This document shows, in pieces, positions 23,437-34,859 of a stretch of 64,000 nucleotides of DNA (position 1 is the stretch's first letter; each line of letters opens with the position of its first letter). A model generated the notes under the pieces. The model saw only the letters and a list, made by a program, of their open reading frames with translations, was not told where the DNA came from and ran no database searches. The DNA is from Amanita rubescens (lineage: Eukaryota; Basidiomycota; Agaricomycetes; Agaricales; Amanitaceae). Made by a program: the position numbers and the translations under genes. The stretch is from the NCBI GenBank assembly GCA_015039365.1, contig WION01000224.1, positions 23,070-87,069 on the forward strand, written 5' to 3'.

Positions 23437-25200
23437 ATGAGCGGCTGTAAGTATTCAAATCTTTCCCTTTTTTTCTTGTCATTGACCATATAATTACACC
23501 AGTTCGGTTTCTGAATCTCGTTCGACCATTCCTTCCAATCCTTCCAGAGGTTTCGTCGCCGGACCGCAAGGCTCGTCTTTTCTTGCTCTAACCTTACGTT
23601 TCGGTCTCATCCGTTCCCGATACAGGTCCCCTTTAACCAAAAGGTCCTATGGACCGCCGTCACCCTTCTCATTTTCCTTGTTTGCTCCCAAGTTCCGCTG
23701 TATGGTATCATGTCGTCTGACTCGGCCGACCCACTTTATTGGATGCGTGTCATCCTCGCGTCGAATCGGGGAACACTCATGGAACTCGGTATCAGTCCTA
23801 TCCTTACGTCCGGAATGATCATGCAACTCTTGGCCGGCGCTAACCTCATCGATGTCGACTTTAACTTGAAGGAGGACCGTGCGTTGTTCGGTGGGGCACA
23901 GAAGCGTGAGTTTTCATTTTTTTTTTGTCTCGTGCATATCAGCTCACGTTGGACAAACAACAGTGTTTGCTCTTATCATATCCCTCGGTCAGGCCACTGT
24001 ATACGTCCTCACCGGTTTATATGGCCAACCAAGCGACCTCGGTGCCGGTGTCTGCCTACTCCTCATCATCCAACTCATCGCCGCAGCTCTCATCGTCATC
24101 CTCCTAGACGAACTCCTCCAAAAGGGCTACGGTCTCGGTTCGGGCATTTCCCTCTTCATTGCCACCAACATCTGTGAAACCATCGTCTGGAAAGCCTTCT
24201 CGCCCACCACCATCAACACTGGTCGCGGCCCCGAATTCGAAGGCGCCATCGTCGCTCTCTTCCACCTCCTCTTTACTTGGAACGATAAAGGCCGTGCACT
24301 CCGTGAAGCGTTCTGGAGAGAACGTCTTCCGAACATTATGAACTTGATCGCCACCATCGTCATTTTCGTAGTGGTTATTTATCTCCAGGGTTTCAGGATT
24401 GAAATTCCGGTCAAGAGCAACAAATTCCGAGGTCAACGCGGGACTTACCCCGTCAAGCTGTTTTACACGTCCAATATGCCCATCATGCTCGAGTCGGCGC
24501 TCACGTCGAATGTTTTCATCATCTCCCAGATGTTGTCGAACAGGTTCCCGGACAACTTTTTCGTTCGTTTGGTTGGCGTTTGGGAGGTACGCGGTCCTCC
24601 GTTTGTCGGATCTCTAATTTGGATACTTAATTACTATCGACAGCCTATGGAAGACTCTCCGCAATTGGTTGCCAAATCCGGTATTGCGTACTACATGTCA
24701 CCCCCGCACACGATGAAAGAAGCAGTTTTGGACCCTATCCATACCGCCATTTACATCACGTTTGTATTGACGGCTTGTGCGATGTTTTCCAAGACTTGGA
24801 TTGAAGTTTCTGGTTCTGGACCGCGCGATGTTGCGAAGCAGTTGAAGGACCAACAGATGGTGCGTGTGCATTCCTCTCCATATTGATTGTAATGCTAAAA
24901 CGTCCTTGGGCAGGTTATGGCAGGTCACCGTGAAGGCTCGATGTACAAGGAACTCAAACGTGTCATCCCTACCGCCGCTGCGTTTGGTGGTGCCATCCTT
25001 GGCTTACTCTCCGTCGCTGCTGATCTTATGGGCGCTATTGGAAGCGGGACGGGTATCCTCATGGCCGTCACTATTATTTACAGCTGTAAGTCTCCGTCTC
25101 TGCTTTTGGTCCGTACTCACACTCGTATTTGGTAGATTGGGAGATTGGTATGCGTGAATCGGGTGGACCTGAGCTGGCGGCGCTGGGCGATTTACTATGA
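23437..25200 (+). CDS. sec61: Protein transport protein Sec61 subunit alpha
   Basis: The pore-forming subunit of the ER translocon, a ten-helix membrane protein. ATG 23437 begins [19 protein letters not shown]. The conserved blocks follow without loss: [176 protein letters not shown] and [20 protein letters not shown], ending TGA 25198-25200. Introns are at 23447-23502, 23571-23625, near 23907-23965, 24586-24643, 24859-24913 and 25085-25135. The second, 23571-23625, appears to use a GC donor (AAG|GCTCGT) with a CTAAC branch and CAG acceptor; this join is required to give the conserved PDRK-VPF sequence. Confidence 0.96.
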
Positions 25201-25745
25201 AAGTATTTGAGTATAGCTTAAAGTAGATTATTTTCGTATGACCAGGTAATGAACGCGCATTCAGAGACTGTTGAGTTGCTCAACTCGTAACTTTGTGCCA
25301 CGTGGTGAACGTAACTTCCATCCTACGACTCCACGTAAAGATGTCGCGTTGAGGACTCTGTCAGGGAACTGAACGGTTCGGCTTGTTCGACTGCGATTTC
25401 TCCATAGTTTCATTGTGAAGCAAATCTATCCGCCAAGCTATGGATGTTAGGATGGCTTCCGGAAACGCCGACGCTCGGAAAGGATCCCATCTACGCTGCG
25501 CACTAGCCTAGCAGGCCTTGCAACAGCTTGCAACCGACATCATATTTCATGATGCAACTCCCAAGACGATCACGAATTTTCTTTATGTACATACAATGCT
25601 ATGTACTGCGCGGGAGCGGACTTGCAACCGACATCAAATTTCACGATGCAATCTTACGAAATCTAGCATTCCTCCCACTCAGTGAGTAAATTCGAATCCA
25701 TCCCGGCCCATCGTTAAGCGACGCTGTCTATCCAGTAAATCTACA
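25201..25745. other. Intergenic region with duplicated TTGCA motif and the leader intron of the next gene
   Basis: The segment CTTGCAACCGACATCA-AA/TATTTCA-GATGCAA occurs twice, near 25529 and 25620. Each copy begins with TTGCA and ends with TGCAA, an inverted pair. From about 25680 a GTGAGT donor and TATCCAG acceptor (ending 25736) look like an intron in the 5' leader of the secreted-protein gene, matching the leaders at 41 and 42.8 kb. Confidence 0.45.
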
Positions 25746-26361
25746 ATGTTCTCCATGCGCAAACTACTTTTGATCGCTCTTATCGGTATTACTTCCGTTT
25801 TGGCGGCTCCGGCTCCAGCTGGTCAGGGAGAAAGTTCCCAAGTTCCCACCCTTGAAGAACCTGTCTATTCGAATACTGGTGAACCACTTGCCAAAAGCCA
25901 AGCCTTGCTAAGGGGTAACTGGTTTTGGGCGCCAAACCCAGGCAATCTAATTATTCATTCTATACGCTTCTTACTATCATTTTTCAGCCCGGTCAGGTGG
26001 ATATTGTTAGTTTTCAAATTTGTACGCAAATCTCACATATTTATAGGACAAGACTACAACGGTAATCCCCAACAATTGGATCTCTTTCGGAGTAATCAAG
26101 GAGCAATTCGTTTGGTATCATGGTGTCGGGGGCACCACAACAATGCCGAAGCCATATGCGGAGTTCCATTCTACGGGTATGGAACGACATTGGCTGGTTA
26201 ATGACATCAAGCCCGATTATAAGCCCTATCTCCTTGGATATTGGCATCATGGCGAGAAGTATATCAGGATTATATTCAGGTCGCGGAAGAGCCAATTTCT
26301 CGTACGCGAACTCACCGAGGAAGAGAAAGAATGGGTCAAAAAAAAACAGTCAAAGGCTTGA
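25746..26361 (+). CDS. Small secreted protein, family S copy 1
   Basis: ATG 25746 opens MFSMRKLLLIALIGITSVLA, a signal peptide with an Ala-Ala-Pro cleavage region. The exon ends near RGNWFWAPNPGN (about 25948), which aligns with KGDWVRMPHPHN of copies 3 and 4. After intron(s) whose donor is unclear (no good GT; possibly a GC donor at CCCAG|GCAATC), a terminal exon from about 26046 reads WISFGVIKEQFVWYHGVGG, PYLLGYWHHGEKYIRIIFRS and LVRELTEEEKEWVKKKQSKA, TGA 26359-26361. Similarity to the copies at 40.3 and 42.0 kb is clear over SFG(V/I)I, GYW, IRII and LTEEEKEW. I recognise no named family and no enzyme motif; secretion is inferred from the signal peptide. Confidence 0.6.
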
Positions 26362-26566
26362 TTTTTAATTTACGTACTAATCATCGTGCTGGTAATGTTA
26401 TGGTATGATACGCGTTCGAACGTTATGAATGAGAGAATCGATTGCATCGCCCAGATCAAAATGCGTTCAAAGTCAAAATCCGTACATCTCTAAACGTCCC
26501 ACCGGCCCCTTCCCCCTCCACTTATCCTCCCAACTCGGTCGACAAATAAAATCGCGCACTCGTGTG

Positions 26567-26888
26567 GACAAATAAAGACCGGCACCGGCACTTCCCGTGG
26601 TAGCCCCTGTCAGCCATCGCGACTGGTATAAATTCGCACTCGCGTACAGCCATCGCCCATTCTTTCTTTCCTTCTTTCGCCCACCACGCCACCTCAGAAC
26701 GCCTATACGCCTAGGCAAAGACGCCAATGAAACGGTATCATCTTCTTTTCATTGCTTCCTCTCGCCATTACTGATTGTTCTTTCTCGAAGCTCGTCGTTG
26801 AATCTACGTTCTCGCCTAGCTCGCCATCCATCAAGGTTGTCTCAGACCTTGCCTTGACATTGGGCGGAATAATCTGTTATTAGCAAAA
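26567..26888 (+). repeat. Head segment of the 370-base satellite, left copy
   Basis: Unique segment preceding the left tandem array and repeated in inverted form at 34372-34716. Homology begins near ACAAATAAAGAC and includes a strong TATA box GGTATAAATT near 26628, pyrimidine-rich sequence, an ATG at 26728 in MKR-Y-H/R-L context that meets a stop after 15 codons, and CTTGACATTGGGCGGAATAA. It looks like a promoter plus the beginning of a transcribed unit. Confidence 0.7.
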
Positions 26889-29483
26889 TGTGCGTCACCG
26901 TTTAATTTATCACTGTCAGAGATTACCGCCGGGACCCGTGATCTTCTGGTATATCCACGGTATTACTAGGAGGCTCGGGAGCTGGAACGTTCTGAAGGCT
27001 CGGCGTTGGGCACGTTCCTCGTCCTGAAGGGTCATCATAATGGCGTGAGCCGGAAACCGTCGTTATTTGGTCCCTTTTGCCTTTCCTTGAAGGAACAGTC
27101 TCGGTGGCGCACTCAGCATGAATTTTTGTTTTTTGTTTTATTTTTCAAAATTTTCATGCTGATAAAAACGGTTGGTTTCTAGGTTCGGGTTTGACGACGA
27201 CGCGTTGGACTGCAAATTCTTCCTCAAGGACGCCTAAGCGTAAATGTGCGTCACCGTTTATTTTGTCATTGTCACTATCGCTGTCAGAGATTGTTTCTGG
27301 GACCCGTGATCTTCTGGTATACCCGCGGCATTACTAGGAGTCTCGGGAGCTGGAGCGTTTCTGGAGGCTGGACGTTGGACACGTTCCTCGTCCTAAAGGG
27401 TCACCATAATGGCGTGAACCGGTAATCGTTGTTAGGTCCCTTTGCCTTTTGCCTTTCCTTTAAGGGACAGTCGGTGGCGCACTCAGCATGAGATTTTGTT
27501 TTTTGTTTTGTTTTTTCTCAAAAATTTCATGCTGATGAACAAACGGTTGTTTTATAGGCTCCGGGTTTTACGAGGACGCATCGGACTGCAAATTCTTCCT
27601 TAAGGACGTCTAAGAGTAAAAGGTGTGTCACCGTTTATTTTGTCATTCACTATCACTGTCAGAGATTGTTTCTGGGGCCCGTGATCTTCTGGTATACCCG
27701 TGGCATTACTAGGAGACTCGGGAGCTGGAACGTCTCTGGAGGCTGGACGTTGGGCACGTTCCTCGTCCTAAAGGGTCACCATAATGGCGTGAACCGGTAA
27801 TCGTTGTTAGGTCCCTTTGCCTTTGCCTTTCCTTTAAGGGACAGTGGGTGGCGCACTCAGCATGAAATTTTGTTTTTTGTTTTGTTTTTTCTCAAAATTT
27901 TCATGCTGATGAAAAAACGGTTGTTTTATAGGCTCCGGGTTTTATGGGGACGTATCGGACCGCAAATTCTTCCTCAAGGACGCCTAAGAATAAAGGTGTG
28001 TCACCGTTTATTTTGTCCTTGTCACACTATCACTGTCAGAGATTGTTTCTGGGACCCGTGATCTTCTGGTATACCCGCGGCATTACTAGGAGTCTCGGGA
28101 GCTGGAGCGTTTCTGGAGGCTGGACGTTGGGCACGTTCCTCGTCCTAAAGGGTCACCATAATGGCGTGAACCGGTAATCGTTGTTAGGTCCCTTTGCCTT
28201 TGCCTTTGCCTTTCCTTTAAGGAACAGTCGGTGGCGCACTCAGCATGAATTTTTGTTTTTCGTTTTGTTTTTTCTCAAAATTTTCATGCTGATAAAAAAG
28301 GTTGATTTCTAGGCTCCGTGTTTTACGACGACGCGTTGGACCGCAAATTCTTCATCAAGGACGCCTAAGAGTAAAAGGTGTGCCACCGTTTTTTGTCATT
28401 TGTCACTATCACTGTCAGAGATTGTTTCTGGGATCCGTGATCTTCTGGTATACCCGCGGCATTACTAGGAGACTCGGGAGCCAGGACATTTCTGGAGGCT
28501 GGGCATTGGGCACGTTCCTCGTCCTAAAGGGTCACCATAATAGCGTGAACCGGTAATCGCTGTTATTTGGTCCCTTTGCCTTTCCTTTATGGAACAGTCT
28601 CGGTGGCGCACTCAGCATGAATTTTTGTTTTTCGTCTTGTTTTTCTCAAAAATTTCATGCTGATAAAAAATGGTTGTTTTCTAGGCTCTGGATTTGACGA
28701 CGACGTATGGGACCATGAATTCTTCCTCAAGGACGTCTAAGAGTAAATGTGCGTCACCGTTTATTTTGTCATTGTCACTATCACTGTCAGAGATTGTTTC
28801 TGGGGCCCGTGACCTTCTGGTATACCCGCGGTATTACTAGGAGGCTCGGGAGCTGGAGCGTCTCTGGAGGCTGGACGTTGGGCACGTTCCTCGTCCTAAA
28901 GGGTCACCATAACGGCGTGAACCGGTAATCGTCGTTAGGTCCCTTTGCCTTTTGCCTTTCCTTTAAGGAACAGTCGGTGGCGCACTCAGCATGAAATTGT
29001 TTTTTTATTTTTGCTTTTTCGCAAAACTTTCATGCTGATAAAAACGGTTGCTTTCTAGGCTCCGGGTTTGATGGCGACACATTGGACCGCAAAATTTTCG
29101 TCAAGGACAACTAAGCATAAAGGTGTGCCACCGTTTACTTTGTCATTGTCACTATCACTGTCAGAGATCGTTTCTGGGGACCCGTGATCTTCTGGTATAC
29201 CCGCGGCATTACTAGGAGGCTCGGGAGCTGGAGCATTTCTGGAGGCTGGACGTTGGGCACGTTCCTCGTCCTAAAGGGTCACCATAATGGCGTGAACCGG
29301 TAATCGTCGTTATTTGGTCCCTTTGCCTTTCCTTTAAGGAACAGTCTCGGTGGCGCACTCAGCATGAAATTTTGTTTTTTTTGTTTTATTTTTTCTCAAA
29401 ATTTTCATGCTGATAAAAACGGTTGGTAGGCTCTGCACTCGCTGACGGCGCAACGGACCGCGAATTCTTCCTTAAGGACGTCT
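26889..29483 (+). repeat. Tandem satellite array, seven units of about 370 bases
   Basis: Units start at GTG(C/T)GTCACCG-like words near 26889, 27246, 27622, 27996, 28378, 28749 and 29123. Each contains CACTGTCAGAGATT, GTGATCTTCTGGTATA, a GGGCACGTTCCTCGTCCT block, GGTGGCGCACTCAGCATGAA, a T-rich loop, AAAATTTTCATGCTGAT and a TTCTTCCTCAAGGACG-like end. CAGCATGAAATTTTG and CAAAATTTTCATGCTG form a stem of about 15 base pairs around a T-rich loop in most units. Short ORFs cross the units (for example IFWYTRGITR then SGGWTLGTFLVLKGHHNGV) but stops recur between them and I cannot support a gene. The units differ by scattered substitutions and small indels. Confidence 0.92.
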
Positions 29484-29581
29484 GATGAAAGTGTTGTGTA
29501 GGGATGACCGTGGATTTCCAAAGGATATGATATAAATTTACGTACTATCGAGTCCATTCGAATAAAAAATACATGAACGTC

Positions 29582-31761
29582 CTACCCCCTCACGACACCC
29601 ACCGTCACCTCTGGCCCCTCTCCCTTCCCCTTCTCTTCCCAAGTCACGTTTGCGCCCAACGCAAATGTACACTTCTCCCACGCCCACCTCGTCAACCTTA
29701 ACACATCCTCATCTCCCAAATCGCTCCTCACTCTCAACTCGATAGCCACAATCAACGACTCTGCGTTATCGAGGGCCCTCTTTTCGGGACCCCCCGACGG
29801 GGCCGCCAACTGCCATATATGGGGAGGGGGCAAATGCAACACCTGAGGATGCTTCTGCAACTCTTTCATTGCCCTCAAAAACGCTTCCATTTTGCCCCCC
29901 GCAAGCCCCCTCCGAGGTGCCGTTTGGAGAAGGACGGTGCCTAGAACGGTACATGCGCGATAAGCGACGTTGAATGTGATGATGGCGATGAGGGCAGCGA
30001 GCAAGAGGTCGGTCGCTTCGTGTTGTGATTGAGGTATGCAGAGGGCTACGAATAGGATGGATAAACAGAAGAAGAGAGGGCTGGCAACGTATGGATTTGA
30101 TAGAACGAGTCCTGTTTGTGTTGTGGGAGGGGGTTCTTGATACGATCGTTGCGTTGTTGTGAATAAGGATCGAATTAGATAGCTAAATGAGGGTATCCGC
30201 GTATTGGTGACTGCGGGGTTTAATAAACGTGTAGGGGAGGCAGAAACAAGAACCTCACCATTGACCAATTTTGCGTGATTTTGGTAAAGAAAGGCAGTGC
30301 TCGTAAGCGAAAAGAAGGTGATAAATAGCAAGAATAGGGGAAACTCGATGCTAACAAGAGGTAAGAAAACCCCGATTCGGGACGGCCAGTCTTTGAGACG
30401 TACCCAGGAACAGCACCGTCGTCGTCAGATGGATGATAATGGTGATGATGCTTTTCTCCGCCATTGGACCCCGTGCTCAACAAGACATGTTCCACCGTCT
30501 CCTTGCACACATAAACAGACGAGAACATGAGATACACCGCCTGCGCAAACATCAACACCGTCTCAACCCGCGCATTTCTACGCCGTCACATCAGCACAGT
30601 AATAAGTAGTAAAGAAATCGCGCACCCATACGGTCTTCGAATCTTCTTGTCCTTCTTCTCCCCTTGCTTCGCAAGCCATCTCGGAAAAACCCTCCCAATC
30701 CCAACCCCAACCGCATCAAAAACAACCCAATAACCTAACCCCGTACAGGCCAAAGACCCAACTTGCTGTCCAACAACCCACAACGCCGCCCCGATTACAA
30801 ACTGTGCCACCCCAACGATACTCGCGCCGTCCTTTACCACCCGGCGTTCGTCGTCGAATAATGATGTAGGGCGAGAAGAGTCGGTATCTACCGGAGAGGA
30901 CGTAGGCGAAGGTATCGTTTGCCCCGTCGTCGTCCAAGGCGACACCGGTACCGGCGTAGGTTGCGTATGCAGTTCGCTTCTTCGTTCCACCACCACCCCG
31001 CCACCGCCTACTAAGTCCTCGCCTTCTGCGGCATCTGATGACCCTACAAAATCCTGCCCACCACCAGGCTCCAAGAAAACAAAAAAGTTGTGGGATAGGG
31101 AATGTTTATGGTGGTGACCTCTCCTCGAGCTAACAGTTGATGACGAAGTGGAGGAAGACGGGGAAGATAACGAAGGAGCGACCATAGGTGGCGGGGTGGG
31201 TAGTATACGGCCATTTTCGTCTCCGCCATCCTCGGCTGTACGCCTCGGTCTACCGCCAAACGTAAATCCAGCACCAAGTGGACTTGTAGGTGGTTGGTGT
31301 TTCAAAGACGAGGCTTGACGACGTGATCTCCAATTGACGCTAGAGCCTGCAGAGGGGATATCGGTCACGGGTGCTTGGGTTTCGAACGCCTGGTCTTCGG
31401 TGATGGTGGAGTGAGGTAATGATCCGGGTCTTGGGAAGAAGACGGAAATGTTTCGAGAGTGGATTCGAGTGTGGCGGTGGGTTGAGGTAGATGGGGTGAT
31501 GGGTGATGTTGGAAGTTCTGGTGTTGTTGGGAAGGAGACTAATGGTTCGTTTGCGGTAGCGCTTGCTGGGAATGAAGAAGAGAGGGGAGATGGAGAAGGG
31601 GGAGCATAAGCTGATATTGAACGTGTTCTTGAATGAGGTCGTCGTGGTGGTGCTGGTGCAAGTTGAAATGGAGAAAGACCATGACCAGTTGTAGATAAAC
31701 TTCTTCCATGATTTACTGGCGTTGAATGAACACGATTTCGAGGTGAATTTTCGTCGCTCAT
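29582..31761 (-). CDS. zrg17: Zrg17-like zinc transporter of the cation diffusion facilitator family
   Basis: An endomembrane zinc transporter; in yeast Zrg17 pairs with Msc2 to load zinc into the ER. ATG 31759-31761 (MSDENSPRN) starts a long Ser/Pro/Thr-rich cytosolic region. It is followed by RRGHHHKHSLSHNFFVFLEP, a His-rich segment with the NFFxFLEP box that I associate with this family. Membrane helices come next: GVAQFVIGAALWVVGQQVG, GYWVVFDAVGVGIGRV, then after an intron VETVLMFAQAVYLMFSSVYV, a second His cluster (EKHHHHYHPSDDDG) and FLLFITFFSLTSTAFLYQ. The C-terminal half has further helices and a hydrophilic domain ending TVGVVRG, TAG 29582-29584. Two introns near 30600 and 30390 keep phase. 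Start chosen over upstream non-ATG codons. Only 46 bases separate it from the upstream SURF6 stop. Confidence 0.8.
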
Positions 31762-31807
31762 CGCAGTGAAAATGACCAACTGCAAATCACGTGCTATCAA
31801 TTCTAAT

Positions 31808-33235
31808 TTACTTTCGCTTTCCTTTTCCAATACTCTTTCCTTCAAATCCAGGTCGTCCTTTACCTTTCCCTCCTTTTCGCCGTTCATTTCTCATTGCAAT
31901 ATTATCCGTTCGTTTCTTCTGTCGCGCCGCCATCGCAGACGTAACCTGCTCCTTTCTCTCATCCCTAACCGTCATGTCAGATGCTAATAGCACAAAAACG
32001 AAAAACAATCACGAACCATGCTTTCTTACTCTTACTCTTTTCCTTTTCCTTCCTCTTCGCCGCCTTCTTCAACCGCCCCTCATCATCACGCACTTTAACA
32101 CCTTCCAACTTGGCCTCAGCCTTCGCCCATTTTTCTCCCTCTTCCACAACCTTCCGCTTCTCCTCTGACATACCAGCCAACTTTTCCTTCCGCGCTGTGA
32201 TTTGCTCGAGCGCCTGTCGAGGATCCGCCGCAACTTTGAGATGATGCCCCTTCTTGGGCCCACCAGCCATAGACGAAAACGTCACATTTGTATACTTAGC
32301 TTGAGGCCCGGTATCTTGAGATTTCTTTTGCGAATCGGGAACCAACAACTGCGCCTATTTCCACCATAAGCTCACACCGCAATGGAGAAAAAAAAAACGC
32401 CTGCCTTTGCCTTGACCCCTTTATTTCCCTCCTGCGCATGCTGCTTCTTCCCTTTAACTTCCGACTCTCTCCGGATCTTCTCCTTTGTCTCTTTCCTCCT
32501 CCGTTCACGCATCGCCGCCCTCTGTCTCCGCCGCTCCTCCAATAGTTCATCTCTCCCACCACCCTCCGCTCCCCCCCCTCTTCTAAGCTCAGCCATCCGC
32601 GCGTGTAGTTTCTTCCGCAGCTCCTCAATACCCCCAGATTCGGGCATAGGCATCACCTCTTCCTCACCTTCTTCACTCCTATTTTCCTCGTCATCATCTT
32701 CCCCGTCCACATCATCCATCTCCACATCCAAATCCTCACTATCATCATCATCATCACTCTCAACGGCCACGGCCTTTTTCTTCCCTTTCGTTTTAGCCTC
32801 CCCTTTTTCAGCAGCAGCCTCAAGCTGCAACTCCAAAACCGACTTGTGATTCGCCGGATCGAGCTAAAACCAAAACTCGTCACTTTTACACGCACCAACA
32901 CGACACACACGCACCTTTTCTTTCCTAGCCTTTTTCGACGCTTCCTTCACAATCTGCTTAGGCGCTCTTGTTTTTTTACTATGTTTATGATACTTTGAGG
33001 ATACCTGCGAGACTCGCTGAGATTGAGCAAAAACGACAACTCGGGGACGTAAATATGAACGCGTTACCTGGTCATTGTTATCTTGGGGAATGTAGAATTT
33101 CGCTGGTATTAGCTTTAACAACGACTCGAACGCGTCGTTGTGTTTTTCTAGTGAGCTTCGGAGCGTCTCGACTGGTGTGAGCATTTTGAGTTGGTCAATG
33201 TTAGGGTTAGGGTCACAAGAAGTACTCGCTTCCAT
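31808..33235 (-). CDS. rrp14: SURF6/Rrp14 ribosome biogenesis protein
   Basis: A nucleolar RNA-binding protein of 60S subunit assembly. ATG 33233-33235 starts [12 protein letters not shown]; the N-domain reads [20 protein letters not shown] and then [29 protein letters not shown], the classic SURF6 start. Next come acidic runs ([15 protein letters not shown]), Arg/Glu-rich coiled sequence, and the SURF6 domain [76 protein letters not shown] and [14 protein letters not shown], ending TAA 31808-31810. Four or five exons. The last intron (GTTCGT donor near 32017 to TTAG near 31969) is set by the family sequence W-DERK. The AACCCTAAC near 33205 is simply coding sequence. Confidence 0.9.
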
Positions 33236-33349
33236 ATTCGTTCATTCAACTTCAATCCAAGTACATTTAGACCGTCATTACCCCATCCATGACCTTCGTA
33301 ACTGCACCGCACCGCCATCCAGTATCACCCGTACGGTCCCGTCAAATCC

Positions 33350-34371
33350 AAAGCCTAGAAAACAACCGTTTTTTTTCAGCATGGAAATTTTGAGAAAAAC
33401 AAAACGAAAAACAAAATTTCATGCTGAGTGCGCCACCGACTGTTCCTTAAAGGAAAGGCAAAGGCAAAGGGACCTAACAACGATTACCGGTTCACGCCAT
33501 TATGGTGACCCTTTAGGACGAGGAACGTGCCCAACGTCCAGCCTCCAGAAACGTTCCAGCTCCCGAGTCTCCTAGTAATGCCGCGGGTATACCAGAAGAT
33601 CACGGGTCCCCAGAAACAATCTCTGACAGTGATAGTGACAATGATAAAATAAACGGTGACACACCTTTTACTCTTAGACGTCCTTGAGGAAGAATTTGCG
33701 GTCCGTCGTCAAACCCGGAGTCTAGAAAACAACCGTTTTTATCAGCATGAAAATTTTGAGAAAAAAATAAATCAAAAATCAAAAATTCATGCTGAGTGCG
33801 CCACCGACTGTTCCTTAAAGGAAAGGCAAAGGCAAAGAGACCTAACAACGATTACCGGTTCACGCCATTATGGTGACCCTTTAGGACGAGGAACGTGCCC
33901 AACGTCCAGCCTCCAGAAACGTTCCAGCTCCCGAGTCTCCTAGTAATGCCGCGGGTATACCAGAAGATCACGGGCCCCAGAAACAATCTCTGACAGTGAT
34001 AGTGACAATGACAAAATAAACGGTGGCACACCTTTTACTCTTAGGCGTCCTTGACGAACAATTTACAGTCCAACGCGTCGTCGTCAAATCCAGAACCTAG
34101 AAAACAACCGTTTTTTATCAGCATGAAAATTTTGAAAAATAAAACAAAAAACAAAATTTCATGCTGAGTGCGCCACCGAGACTGTTCCTTAAAGGAAAGG
34201 CAAAAGGGACCAAATAACGACGGTTGCCGGCTCACGCCATTATGGTGACCCATTAGGACGAGGAACGTGCCCAACGCCCAGCCTCCAGAAACGCTCCAGC
34301 TCCCGAGCCTCCTAGTAATGCCGCGGGTATACCAGAAGATCATGGGTCCCGGTGGTAATCTCTGACAGTGA
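33350..34371 (-). repeat. Tandem satellite array, about three inverted units
   Basis: Reverse complement of the array at 26889-29483. Hairpin arms TTTTTATCAGCATGAAAATT and ATTTCATGCTGAG occur near 33378, 33745 and 34117. The satellite side faces ZRG17/SURF6 and the head segment lies on the outside, mirroring the left arm. The innermost boundary lies in the SURF6 promoter about 115 bases upstream of its ATG. Confidence 0.9.
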
Positions 34372-34716
34372 TAAATTAAACGGTGACGCACATCTTGTTG
34401 ATAACAAATCATTCCGCCCAATGTCAAGGCAAGGTCTGAGACAACCTTGATGGATGGCGAGCTAGGCGAGAACGTAGATTCGACGACGAGCTTCGAGAAA
34501 GAATAATCAGGAATGGCGAGAGGAAGCAATGAAAAAAAGACGATACCGTTTCATTGGCGTTCTGCCTCGGCGTATAGGCGTTCTGAGATGGTGTGGCGAG
34601 TGTAAGAAGGAAAGAAAGAATGGGCGATGGCTGTACACGAGTTCCAATTTATACCAGTCGCGATGGCTGACGGGGGCTCCCGCGGGAAGCGCCGATGCCG
34701 TGTCTTTATTTGTTTG
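34372..34716 (-). repeat. Head segment of the satellite, inverted right copy
   Basis: Matches 26567-26888 in reverse complement with about 85-90 per cent identity by eye, including TTTATACCAG (the TATA box of the other copy) near 34653 and the short ATG ORF. Here a run of 162 open codons on the minus strand (34041-34529) crosses from head into the first satellite unit; the left copy is interrupted by stops at the matching point. Confidence 0.75.
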
Positions 34717-34859
34717 CATCCTCGTCAAACAATACACCAACGATGGATGACGCACTTCAACGAATCAACCTGTTTCCATTTCTCAAAGTTCTACTGAAGT
34801 ATCTTCCCCACGGTGTATAATAGGTGGATGAATCGCGTGAGGATACGCCTGAGGCGGTC

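Noticed and set aside
26889..29483. CRISPR array
   Set aside because: Units are about 370 bases with no short repeat/spacer alternation, and the genome is eukaryotic with spliceosomal introns.
33203..33213. TTAGGGTTAGGG telomere-like word
   Set aside because: It is coding sequence of SURF6 (NPN codons on the minus strand), only two repeats long, and in the middle of a gene.
34041..34529. 162-codon ORF across satellite head and first unit as a gene
   Set aside because: The homologous left copy and the other units carry stops at equivalent positions, so conservation of the frame is not shown.
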